64,000 nucleotides of DNA from Clitopilus passeckerianus (Eukaryota; Basidiomycota; Agaricomycetes; Agaricales; Entolomataceae), in the NCBI GenBank assembly GCA_944990035.1, contig CALYLX010000092.1, positions 78,113-142,112 of the forward strand, in the 5' to 3' direction. This document shows, piece after piece, positions 33,514-43,117 of the stretch (the stretch's first letter is position 1; every line of letters starts with the position of its first letter). The position numbers were made by a program, and so were the translations under genes. The notes below the pieces were generated by a model that worked only from the letters and a program-made list of their open reading frames with translations, ran no database searches and was not told the DNA's origin.

Positions 33514-35656
33514 ACCATGGCTAACCACAATGTCTGGTGCCTTACGATTGATCACACGAACAAACCCATTGGAGGTCTTCAAAGTGGTTTTGGAAGACTA
33601 TGTCGTCGACTTGAAGAAAAGGGTCAAGGAAGAGAAGCCAAACGGTCTTAAGCGTGTCGACGCTGATCAGCTTGAAGTATGGCGGTGTACGGAGCAGACA
33701 ACTATTGTTGACGATGAAGAACACGCAACGCTCGAAGAACAAGTCAACAAGCTCTTCTCTGATAAGAAAGTTAACCATCTCGGTGGGAAGCGGAGGATAG
33801 CAGAGCTCAAGCTCTTGAAAGATGAGACATTGTTTCTCCGGATGCCGGGCATGTTTCCGGGCTTCAATCATCAAGCTCAGGACTAAATGTGAACATAGAT
33901 TTCAGCTCAACCATATCTCCCTCTAGTTCGGAGGATTCAAAACTTTCCGGCTCCGGCGCTGGGGACGCTGCACGACTTCTTACCTCAGATGAGGCAGAAC
34001 GCTCACAACAAATCATGTTCAAACTCTACACTGCCCTGTGGAGGCGTGGGGAGGACGTTTGGACGCATATTTCACAAGACACAGAAGATTGTGTTTGGGA
34101 CCCTCTTTCTCCGAAGGAGACTGGCGAGAAATCCAAAGCAACACTCGTCAATCTTATTCCCCAATTGCATTGAGACCCTGCCGATGCAATGTGGAGCCTT
34201 CTAACTCCCAGTTTTCTTGTCCGGGATGAATACGCGGAGTTCGACAAATACCTAGATGAACGCAAGAGTAGTAATCATGTCGTCCTTCTTGGACAGCCAG
34301 GCATCGGTTTGTGGATCCTCTCTCTGAAGCGGCACCTCGATTTAGAATTTTTCTTCCATAGGGAAAACAATCTACCTGACTTACTCCCTCATAAAGCGAC
34401 TCTGTGCCGGCCGACCAACAATTTATGCGCAGACGCCCGACGAATGTTATTTATTCTTGACCTCGGGTGCTTATCACATTCCAGGCAAATCGTTCCACCA
34501 CTCTAAAGATCAAGCAATCATTGGTCAACGACAGGATGCGCTTGTACTCTTTGATCTCAATGAGCAGCAATCACGTATCAGGCCATTCAAGGACTGGGCA
34601 ATGGTAGTCTCAACATCGCCACAACCTAGCCGCTATAAGGAATGGGCAAAGCAGGCCAACGCCTCAACTTATGTCATGAATACATGGTCGTGGACAGAGG
34701 TCTATTTTGCTAGGTGTCTGTCTTGTGGATTTTTTTGCTTCAGCTGATGTTGAATTGTTGACTAGGCCCATTGCCTCCATTCAACGTTCATGGGACGAGT
34801 TGTACACCGCTTTTGTCAAATATGGAGGAACCGCGAGGAATCTCCTTGCCAGGCCGCAGGATCAAATTGACGAGGACATTACCATCGCTATCAATAACTG
34901 TACCGACATTGGTACACTCTTTCCAACCCGCCAGGGCTTCCAGGATAAGACAAGTCATTCTCTTATTGCAATCAATCCTCTAGTCGACAACGAGAGTGGA
35001 CTTCTGCAACGCCATTTGTTCAGAGGTCAAATCGCCTCTCGATACATTCTCGAACAACTCTTAGAAGTTAAGCGAGTTGATCTCGCTGATAGCATGCAGA
35101 ATACATTCCAAATACTTTTTCGAAGTAATGGGACTCGGTCGGCCTCTGGTATCCTGTTTGAGGGAGCAGGACATCGATATCTATTCAACAATTTCAAGTC
35201 TCCGCTTTCCATTCGGTCGCTTTCACGTACCAAGAGGCAGATCTCGGTGAACTTGCAGCATATTCAAGACATCAAATACTTCAGACCTGTTGACATTGGC
35301 AGCTTCAACGAACTTGAACCCAATTACTACTACCAACCCTTTTTTTCTACAACTGCTGGTATCGATTCATTTGTGCTTGAAGTGAATGATGCAGGGGACT
35401 CTGTTTCTGTGATTTTGTTCCAGTTTACAACCTCTGTAAACCACCCGATCGACCCCGCTTTCTTCCAAGGCTGTGGATTAACCCAACCCCACCCACCCCC
35501 ATGGTTCAGTAGAAGCTTGTCTTTGTTGTTCCTCTAGAAATAGAATCCCAATATCAGGCCCAAAAATGGAAATTCATGGAAAGTCCTTGGGATCATCATG
35601 TTTCTCAGTATGTTTTAGGGGTTGACTCTAGTAACCTGTGGGATGCTGTACGGTAA
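33514..35656 (+). CDS. Crinkler (CRN)-like protein with NTPase, frame-broken
   Basis: Crinklers are effector or toxin-like proteins, first known from oomycetes and common in fungi, with a ubiquitin-like header, a P-loop NTPase and a nuclease-like C-terminus. Seen: the header (33514-33850, with DLKKRVKEEKPN and VDADQLEVWRC), a linker, then an NTPase whose Walker A lies across an intron at 34308-34363 (GQPGIG before, GKT after), TPDECYLFLTSGAY, and SYS-like helices. A second intron (about 34710-34763) joins to IQRSWDELYTAF. The C-terminal region has IDSFVLEVND and the end near SNLWDAV, loosely like the nuclease-like domain of other CRNs (inference). The frame breaks at about 33,565 and 33,850, is unclear at 34,150-34,210, and breaks again at about 35,490 in a C-rich stretch. 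It may be a pseudogene or carry indel errors; I leave the breaks as they are. Confidence 0.6.
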
Positions 35657-35888
35657 GCAGGCCATGCGTGCATTTTCATGACGTCTAATTCACCAGCTTC
35701 TAGGGCTTCGTTACTATCTGGAGCAACGTTACCTTCTACGGATATGGAAATTTAAGTAAAGGGTTTGGTATTAAAATGGGTCCATAAGATTATACGAATA
35801 GGATACTACTTAATTTATGGCCGAAGCTGAATACTAGAGCTTGAGAATAGGTGGGAACAGGTTATACAAGATCCTTGCTTGACAAAAA

Positions 35889-37625
35889 TTACTCGTCGCC
35901 GTTATCCTCTGGCTCAGCTGCTCCTTTCCTCCTCTCGTCTCTCCTAAACCCCTTCCCTAACCTCCACCTTTCATTGATGACTTCGGGAGTATCAAGTCTG
36001 TTCCTCTGGAGTAGCGGAACATATTTCTCTGGGGCTGTTCGCCTATATGAACCCCCACCCAAGGGAATGCAGTACTTAGCTTCTGGTGAGTTTCTTGAAT
36101 TTTCCAAACGTGCTGCTGACGACCTTTCGAGGTCGGCCGGTCCCTTGTGGTATTGAGCGGCTGCAACGAAGAAATGTTCGTTGAGGGTGGTGAATATCTG
36201 AGATCTCTGATGCACGGCGTGCAGTTCTTCGTACAGCTCCGTGCTATCTGGCGTGGATGCGTCCGCTGGATCTCGAGCACTGGTCCGCCAATCTAGCTCG
36301 CCGTCGCGGTAGCCACAGTCCCAAAGCATCAGAGGCAGAGCATCTGCCATCTGGTATTCGGGCTTTGAGGTGACCACCTCAAGTGGTGTGAGGCTGGTGG
36401 GGTCGGTTTCTGAGCCGTCCTCGACGTTCATGAGTGTCTGCAGGACGGAAGGTTCTTCTAGTCCCGATCCGACAATAAACAGAATCGCCATAATGTGGCG
36501 AACCTGGTGGTAGAGGAACGCCGTGCCAATCAGGTCAAAGACGTAGATGCCCTGTCCTGCATTGTCGACATTTAACGGGGTGATAGTAGCGCTCTTCACT
36601 GTCCTCTTGAACATCGTGATTTGCTTTCCAGGATCAACTTTGCATAAATTGCGAAAGTCATGGTCGCCGATGAGGAGAGATGCAGCTTTCTGCATGCATT
36701 CGATGTCGAGTGGTGGGCCGGGAACGAGGTTTGTGGAAAAGAAGTACTTGTAGTGCCGTTGGGTACACGAGAATCGGGCTGAAAAGGAATCCGAGACTGG
36801 GGACCAGGCTGTGATCCGTATGGTAGGGGGTAGCAAGCGATTTAGGATCGCGAGGTAGTCGAATTCCGGTTTTGGTTTCTGGGAGACGGAGTAGTTGGTA
36901 GGCGCTTCATCGAGGAGGTCGTCGTCAAAACCGAAGTCAAGACCTTCCATACCCTCAGCCTGTGGACTATCACCAGAGGCCAAGGATGTTGAGGTAGAAG
37001 TCGAGGCCGATGGATCCATGGGAGGAGCGGGGTCCGTGGATTTTTCCGATGTGGGCTGCTCATTGAGGGAAGTCCGTATCCAGAGCGAAACGACCTGGCC
37101 TGCAGCACTAACACCTCGATCTGTTCTTCCACATCTCTCCCACCCACATCCTTCAAATCCACCATGAGGATCAACAAGCCTAGCTTTGACTAGTGCGTCA
37201 AAAAGAGTTTCCTCGACCGTAGGTAGCGTTGTTTTCAGCTTCTGAAATGCAAGTCCTCCATACTCCCAGCCCGAGTAGCAAAACTTGAGGGCAACTTTCC
37301 GCCGACATTGGATGGCCGGAAAGATTTCTTTGGCTTTGAGTTTCGGTGACCGTGACCGACTTCTTGGAAGTTTGGGCGCGGCGTCTAATTCCTTAAGACG
37401 GGCGATGAGAGCCTCTCGACTCCAGGTGTCGTACATGGTGGGTGGTGGTGAGCTTGTGAGCACGCTACTGTGTCGATAAAAAGTTGAGTATCGGCGAAGG
37501 CACCGAACAAAAGGAGGGGTCATACAATGACTATTTGCTCCTCTCTGCTGTCCAGAAATGCCTGTGATTGACAATTGTCGATGAAGCCTGACTCGAAGGT
37601 GACTCTGGATGACATTGGCGACCAT
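35889..37625 (-). CDS. DEG1: tRNA pseudouridine synthase PUS3/DEG1
   Basis: TruA-family enzyme that makes pseudouridine at positions 38 and 39 of the tRNA anticodon arm. The single open frame of 578 residues has the catalytic Asp in RCGRTDRGVSAAGQVVSLW, plus YSGWEYGGLAFQ, ITAWSPVSDSFSARFSC, RHYKYFF and TAFLYHQVRHIMAILFIVG, all signature blocks of this family in the right order. An acidic/Ser insert (about residues 200-250) separates the two halves. The family-typical start MYDTWSREALIARLKEL corresponds to the ATG at 37436; the open frame continues in phase to the ATG at 37625 and adds 63 residues rich in Arg, Ser and His, which could be a mitochondrial targeting extension. It lies head-to-head with tRNA-Pro, whose product is a possible substrate class. 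Confidence 0.93.
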   Translation of the reverse strand: MVANVIQSHLRVRLHRQLSITGISGQQRGANSHCMTPPFVRCLRRYSTFYRHSSVLTSSPPPTMYDTWSREALIARLKELDAAPKLPRSRSRSPKLKAKEIFPAIQCRRKVALKFCYSGWEYGGLAFQKLKTTLPTVEETLFDALVKARLVDPHGGFEGCGWERCGRTDRGVSAAGQVVSLWIRTSLNEQPTSEKSTDPAPPMDPSASTSTSTSLASGDSPQAEGMEGLDFGFDDDLLDEAPTNYSVSQKPKPEFDYLAILNRLLPPTIRITAWSPVSDSFSARFSCTQRHYKYFFSTNLVPGPPLDIECMQKAASLLIGDHDFRNLCKVDPGKQITMFKRTVKSATITPLNVDNAGQGIYVFDLIGTAFLYHQVRHIMAILFIVGSGLEEPSVLQTLMNVEDGSETDPTSLTPLEVVTSKPEYQMADALPLMLWDCGYRDGELDWRTSARDPADASTPDSTELYEELHAVHQRSQIFTTLNEHFFVAAAQYHKGPADLERSSAARLENSRNSPEAKYCIPLGGGSYRRTAPEKYVPLLQRNRLDTPEVINERWRLGKGFRRDERRKGAAEPEDNGDE

Positions 37626-37688
37626 GAAATTTCAGGATGCGAGGATGGCGCCGACGTGTATGGTTTGACGGCGAGGGCCATTTAGCAA

Positions 37689-37786
37689 GGCTCAATGGTC
37701 TAGTAGTATGATACCTGCTTCGGGAGATTCCCGATCCGAAAGGGTCAAATTGCAGGTGGTCCCGGGTTCAATTCCCGGTTGAGCCC
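37689..37786 (+). tRNA. tRNA-Pro(CGG) with intron
   Basis: Cloverleaf read by eye: acceptor stem GGCTCAA/TTGAGCC, A box tggtctagtagta, anticodon stem CCTGC/GCAGG, anticodon CGG at 37721-37723 followed by G37, T arm CCGGG-TTCAATT-CCCGG (B box), discriminator C at 37786. A 26-base intron lies at 37725-37750, directly after position 37 as in nuclear tRNAs, so it needs the tRNA splicing endonuclease. Discriminator C and G37 agree with proline. Confidence 0.93.
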
Positions 37787-37792
37787 TTTTTT
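37787..37792 (+). terminator. RNA polymerase III terminator of tRNA-Pro
   Basis: Six T residues follow the tRNA directly, the standard Pol III stop signal. Confidence 0.8.
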
Positions 37793-38328
37793 GCTTCGTC
37801 CACCATGAAGGTGCTCAAAAACGTTCGTTAGCCCATACGTTGACTCGATCTTCTGTACTCGCGGGCCGGGGTTCCAGACATCTCACTTTGTTGGATTCTT
37901 TTGATTTGCCCTGTTGAATGACTTGATTGTCTCCTCAAGTCGAACAGCTCTGCATCTCTTTCATCAGTCAGAGTAGCAACGATACTCCTCAAACTCTGTT
38001 CTTGGAACCATACTCAGATCTGTCCAAATTCATCTGCTAGCCTGTTTCCTAGATATTGCGGCAGTCATGACAGATAGGTGCCCACAGCCCTTCGTCTCGC
38101 TCCAGTCGAACGTCGCTTGCGGCTTGACCGTTGGCTGTCATCTCGTTCTTTTTCCTGCCATTCCTTTGTTTCTCCTTGTACATATTTTATCTTCTTTATT
38201 CGCTTGAAGCAGCACGCTTCTGAGAAGCTGACTCATTGGGTCTGCCATTTTTCTTCTGATTTTCGGGAGAGTACCTGTGCTGTCTGCTCATTGATACCTC
38301 TGGAGGTTGACACGAAAAAGAATCAATC
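37793..38328. other. Intergenic region upstream of the 7TM gene
   Basis: About 540 bases holding the promoter and 5' UTR of the next gene. The open frame at 38078-38380 is Ser/Cys/Phe-rich shadow without a motif. Confidence 0.35.
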
Positions 38329-39833
38329 ATGCCTATTCGTAAGCGTTCTTCATATCTTGGTAACGAGTGCTCACCTCTGATGTAGAGAGTGATATGGGGG
38401 TTCGCCTAGTCGAAGCCTTCGTAGTTCTTCAGCTAGTGGGCTGTGCTTTATTCCTGCTGATCCTCATCCTATCGTCCATTGCCCAACATCGAGGGCGAGA
38501 AGGCATCCCACTTTCTTCAGCTTTTGTGTCGCTTGGATCATATTCTGTGTCTCATACGCTTTGCTAGCCTTTGCTGGTCAGCAGATATCCTCTGTACAGC
38601 CAAGTCATTGGCTATGTATCGCCCAAGCAGCCCTTGTGTACGGAGCACCTCCACTGTGAGTTTTATAACATATAATTGCTGAACGTTGGAGGCTGAACCC
38701 TTTCTCATAGCGCTAGCTCGGCGACTGTGTGCTTGGTCACCCATGTGCGTACTTTGGATTACCATCCCAGAACCGGCTGCTCAACGATTACAACAGCTCT
38801 TACTCAATATACAAGTTGCGTTCTCCCATTCGGTCGTCAAGAGGAGATCGTCCCTAGTATCAATCCTGGTACGCCAATGACCTACCTCCAGAGGCGCAAG
38901 TAACCTGACATACGCCAAGCTGATCATCACACCGTGGATCACTTGGATAGCAGTAACGCTGGGCGTCTTGGTGGTGAGCTATCAGTTCTTGCTTCCTCAA
39001 CGAGAGTGCTTAAGATCCGCCTGACAGTTTTCTCTACAAAACCGGCAATTCGTGATGCTTTCACCCAACCGGACGTTCTGCATCCTGATCCGTACCGCGT
39101 TGTATGTTGCCTTCTTCTTGATTCCAGAGAAAGTATCCTCAAGATTTACAGGCCGAGGTTAACGTCCATATGGGCGGCGATTGCTTCAGTTATCCTGATT
39201 GCTGAAGAACGTACGTCCTCATACGTCCCTTCTTAATCCAGTCGCAACCATTAAACTTCGTGTTCTAGTTGTAATAGGGACCCTTCTCTATCGCAACCGT
39301 GAAAGGATTGCTGGAGTTCGGCAGTCTGCGGCAATGGCAATGCGGGTGGTCATCTTCACAGGTGCTGGAGTTTGCGCCATTGTGTATGTGTCTATCCATT
39401 GCACCAGACCCATACTAAGCAGTTGTCCGACTTACAGGATCGCGTTCTACTATGTGTCGACGTCTCAAAGGGGGGTAGAACTCGATGTTCTACTTGCAAC
39501 CAGTACGTTTGCCACTGCCTCGGTCTCCCTCTAACGAATGGCCTTACCGAATCTAATACAGTGCCCGTCTTCGCAGCACTGATATTCGGAAGCCAGAAAG
39601 TAAAGAGTCTCCATCTCTCCCAGCGCCATATGCTAACATACCTACAGGACATCGTGAACGTACTGGCATTCTGGGAACGGCGCACTTCGTCAACAGCGAT
39701 GGCGGTACCGACTACATACGAGTCGGACCACAGTGGTGTATTGAGCACAGTCGTTTCATCTCACGAAGCCTCCATGCCAAGCCCACCAACGCAGGCTGAT
39801 CACGGCCACGAAACAGCGTCCACCCGCGTGTAG
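38329..39833 (+). CDS. Seven-helix membrane protein, multi-intron
   Basis: Predicted polytopic membrane protein of a type very common in agaricomycetes and often likened to GPCRs; no ligand is known. Exons in order: a tiny first exon (MPI), an intron of about 46 bases, then MGVRLVEAFVVLQLVGCALF, then (after an apparent 1-base shift near 38,485-38,500) RRHPTFFSFCVAWIIFCVSY and PSHWLCIAQAALVYGAPPL, an intron, a poorly resolved part, LIITPWITWIAVTLGVLV, an intron, NRTFCILIRTALYVAFFLIP, an intron, VVIGTLLYRNRERIAGVRQ, AMRVVIFTGAGVCAIVYVS, AFYYVSTS and finally a polar Ser/His-rich tail ending HETASTRV. At least six short introns are needed. The frame shift in the second helix makes the exact model uncertain. 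Confidence 0.6.
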
Positions 39834-40177
39834 GGAGCTGCCACGACCCCAAATGGCTTTCATGACGATCGCAGTACCAAGGACTTTCTCGTACCATAGG
39901 CTGGACACTTTCCCATAATTCAGAAGGACACTTTACATTTTGGACATTTAGACTGGCATCTATTACTGTATTCGTGTATTTTTGGAACTTTGTATCTTAC
40001 ACCCGCCCCTCTTGGACATTTGTATACTTACAAGTAGTCGTATGGAACCTAGGTACCCATGCTAACGTTTTCCGTACCGAATATATGAGCATTGCTTGCA
40101 TAAACGCGGAATAGTGGCCCAAGACTGTCCTACCGGTTACATCATGCCACCATGACGCGACCCCGACGCGCCTTACA

Positions 40178-41285
40178 ATGCTGACCACAAACCTCCACCA
40201 CTCACTTCGCCTCCTCCCTGCACTACGCTCTCTCCAATCCTCACGCGTCCTCCATCGTGTACTCTCTTCAAGCAGCAGCTACTCAACCCAAACCCAAAAT
40301 GCCTCATCATCCCCCTTCGTATCAACACCCCTCGGAACAGTAAACCCAGCCGAAATCGCCCACTTTTCCCGACTTTCCTCAGAATGGTGGGACGAGCAGG
40401 GAGAATTCAGCTTCCTGCACAAGATGAACCCTGTTAGGGTACAATTTGTTAGGGAGAAGGTGGCAGAGATAAAGAGGAGACGGATGGGGAAAGTGTAGTT
40501 GCAGCAGATGTCTTGAAAGGGTTAGATGTTCTGGACGTTGGATGCGGTGGTGGACTGCTTTCTGAGGTACGCATGTCATACTCCTGCTGGCTCTGAAGCT
40601 GACAATGATGATTAATCTAGAGCTTAGCACGCTTAGGAGCCAACACAACAGCTGTCGATGCCTCCGAATCCAACATCAAAATAGCCAAACTCCACGCTTC
40701 TGCTGATCCAAAACTCGACGGGTTGAAGTACCTGCACACACCAGCAGAAAACCTGCTAGCAGAAACAAAACGTTTCGATGTCGTTTGCTCGATGGAAGTA
40801 CTGGAGCATGTCGACAACCCAACCACTTTCCTCTCAACTTGTGCTGAACTTGTCAAGGTTCGAGCTTCCTCTTCTGGCTAATGATTCATGTTCACCGATA
40901 TATCTTTCAGCCTGGAGGCCACCTTTTCCTGTCTACAATGGCACGTACACCTCTGGCATACGTCCTGACAATCCTTCTCGCCGAGGACATCCTCAGAAAG
41001 GTCTCACCGGGGACGCACACCCATTCCAAATATATCAACCCCTCAGAGCTAGTTTCTTTCTTCCAGAAATATCGTTCAGTAAACGTCTCTCCAGATGGCG
41101 TGGAAGGTGTGCAAGACAGAACATGGGTCTCTTCTCAGACTGACCCTAACGCACCACTGAGGACGGAGGCAGAGGTCAGAGGGCTCATATACAACCCTCT
41201 GTTAGCAAAGTGGCATCTTGCACCGAGAGGTGCTTGGGGTGCAACAGAATGTAACTACATTTTCTGGGTGCGAAAGCCACTGTAG
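40178..41285 (+). CDS. COQ3: Ubiquinone biosynthesis O-methyltransferase COQ3
   Basis: Mitochondrial SAM-dependent enzyme that performs both O-methylations in coenzyme Q synthesis. The N-terminus (MLTTNLHHSLRLLPALRSLQ, Arg/Ser/Leu-rich) is a targeting peptide. Then come EIAHFSRLSSEWWDEQGEF, the family start block; LDVLDVGCGGGLLSE (SAM motif I); TAVDASESNIKIAKLHA (motif II); FDVVCSMEVLEHVDNP; PGGHLFLSTMARTPLAYVL; and a C-terminus with YNPLLAKWHLAP and NYIFWVRKPL. Introns near 40566-40618 and 40857-40913 fit. The first exon ends RRRMGK and then needs one extra base near 40,490-40,498 to enter VVAADVLKGLDVLDV, an apparent single-base deletion. Because COQ3 is needed for respiration, I take this as a likely sequence error. 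Total length of about 320 residues is normal. Confidence 0.9.
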
Positions 41286-41483
41286 CATTCTCTTGTGCTC
41301 CTCATCTACCCTAGACTCTAATAATATTCGTAATTGCTTCAAGAACTCAATTGGTTCGGAATGTTCATGACTCAGTGTTGCATAAGGACCATATCGCAAC
41401 ATACAAGTTTTGTGCTCTATCCGCATGATACATACCCCTCCACCCGACGGAAACTCCAAACCCAGACCTCCACATAAAGCTGA

Positions 41484-42225
41484 TTAGAAGGTTGTTGGGC
41501 GGCGAGCGACGAATGTCGAACAGAGTCTTCTTGACACGGTGGGCAAGAGGGAACTTGAGGTTGGGGACCATCAATTGCTTAATGTATGGGCGGCGGACGT
41601 CCTCCGACTTCTCAACCTCAATCACACGGATGATCTGATTGAAAGTATCAGTATGAATAGATATACTTCAAAAGAGTGGACGTACGTGGATGGAGCGGAA
41701 GCGGGCACGATGCCTGGCAGCCATGTCCTGGTAGAGAGCCCTGACAGCATCAACACGGCTGAGTTCCCTGAACTCCTTGTACATGTTGTGTGTGCCGGAA
41801 CGGGAGTCGTAGCGGAGCCAGATACCGAAGTTCTTGATCTTCAAGGGGCGCGCCTCAGAGATCTACGGATACGAGGAAAGAATCCCAGAGAGAAGGGAAG
41901 GGCTAAAGTCAGTAATCCCATTCCGCTTGCCTCTTGAGGGCTGCAAGGGATACTTGTGGATAACAAGAGAAATCATAGTATACGTACGACGTTGACGCCG
42001 ATGATTTCACCAGAGGCCTTCTTGACCTTCTTGAGTTGCCTGAATGGGTGCTTAGGCTAAATGTCCGGCTGGAGATGGCAAATTTACGCACCTAAGGAAG
42101 TACCAGAACCTGGACTTAGCGACAACCTCGTTGGGTGCGAATATACGCATGCGGTAAATTTTGGGGGTGGGCTCATGCTCCGTGGGGAGATGGCGTCCGA
42201 CGACTTGGTATTCTGAAAGGCCCAT
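41484..42225 (-). CDS. RPL20: 60S ribosomal protein eL20 (L18ae family)
   Basis: Structural protein of the large ribosomal subunit. The exons encode [36 protein letters not shown], then (after an intron ending at cattcag) [18 protein letters not shown], then [40 protein letters not shown], then [20 protein letters not shown] and [17 protein letters not shown]. All are close to the eukaryotic eL20 consensus. At the very end the frame is off by one base near 41512-41518: skipping one base gives the family C-terminus FVARRPTTF and a stop at 41484-41486. A 5' UTR intron (about 42226-42408, GTGAGT..GCATAG) just precedes the ATG, as is common in fungal ribosomal protein genes. About 175 residues, normal for the family. 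Confidence 0.92.
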
Positions 42226-42439
42226 TCTATGCAAAGAGTGTCGTCAGCATTCTGTCTCCATCAAAGCTCATCCGTTTGGCCCCAATCACAGCTCATCCGA
42301 CACCCATCGACCCATCCAACCCAATCCACCGTCGTAGCACATTTCGGTTGATCCAGGGTGTCCAGCACGATGATAAGGGCCATTCTGAGAACCAGCATAG
42401 ATACTCACGTTGTCGATTGGCGTGTCTTGAGGGTACGGG

Positions 42440-43061
42440 GGAGTTTTGGTTGTGGGCTTGAGGATGGGATCTGTTGTGTTTGGTTGTGTTGCTCAAGGAC
42501 ACTTACCTAACCCCTTTTGGATGCTCCTCACAAGTGCAGCATCAAACGGGCTCTGTTGCCATTCTCTTCTTTCTTCTGCCATCTGTCAATGAAGGCTGAC
42601 CTGTTCTGCTTCCGAGTGCCTGCGTCTTCTGCCGGAAAATAACATCGAAAACTGGAGGACTTCTATCAGAATACTATCGTACATTGACGGTGGCAAAGGC
42701 TGCCGTAATTCGCCAGAAGCTTCTATCGCTCGTTTCAACGTGCAACTGTATATATCTAGCCGCGCCTGCACTCCCGCAGACTTCCGTCATATACGAACCT
42801 CATCCCGAACTTGAAATTTAGTGCTCCAGCATGCACCTAGTAAGAACTGGGGCGTCGGTGGTTTGTAAGTGCCATTCCAGCGCTTTAAATAGGGACTCTC
42901 CAAATTGACGACTAGAGAAGGAAATCCGTACATCATGCCTGCCCCGGCAGAAGCTTACAGCTGATCATGGGACTGCCCACCCTGCTTAGACTTCGTTGCA
43001 TGAGCCTAATACCCACGATCCATGCGAACGATTACGCTTCAGGGTCTAAATTGGGCGACTC
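42440..43061. other. Divergent intergenic region
   Basis: About 620 bases between the eL20 transcript start and the P450 gene. It should hold both promoters. Nothing else recognised. Confidence 0.4.
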
Positions 43062-43069
43062 TATAAATA
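43062..43069 (+). promoter_or_regulatory. TATA box of the P450 gene
   Basis: A TATAAATA sequence 56 bases before the chosen start codon at 43118. An alternative upstream in-frame ATG at 43088 would lie about where transcription should begin, which favours 43118. Confidence 0.5.
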
Positions 43070-43117
43070 TGAGATGCCCTCAAATGGATGCAACTAGCAC
43101 ACAGACGTCGCTTTACC

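Noticed and set aside
38078..38328. Upstream open frame as an N-terminal part of the 7TM gene
   Set aside because: It lies in a different frame without a suitable donor and has no homology-like pattern; more likely 5' UTR.
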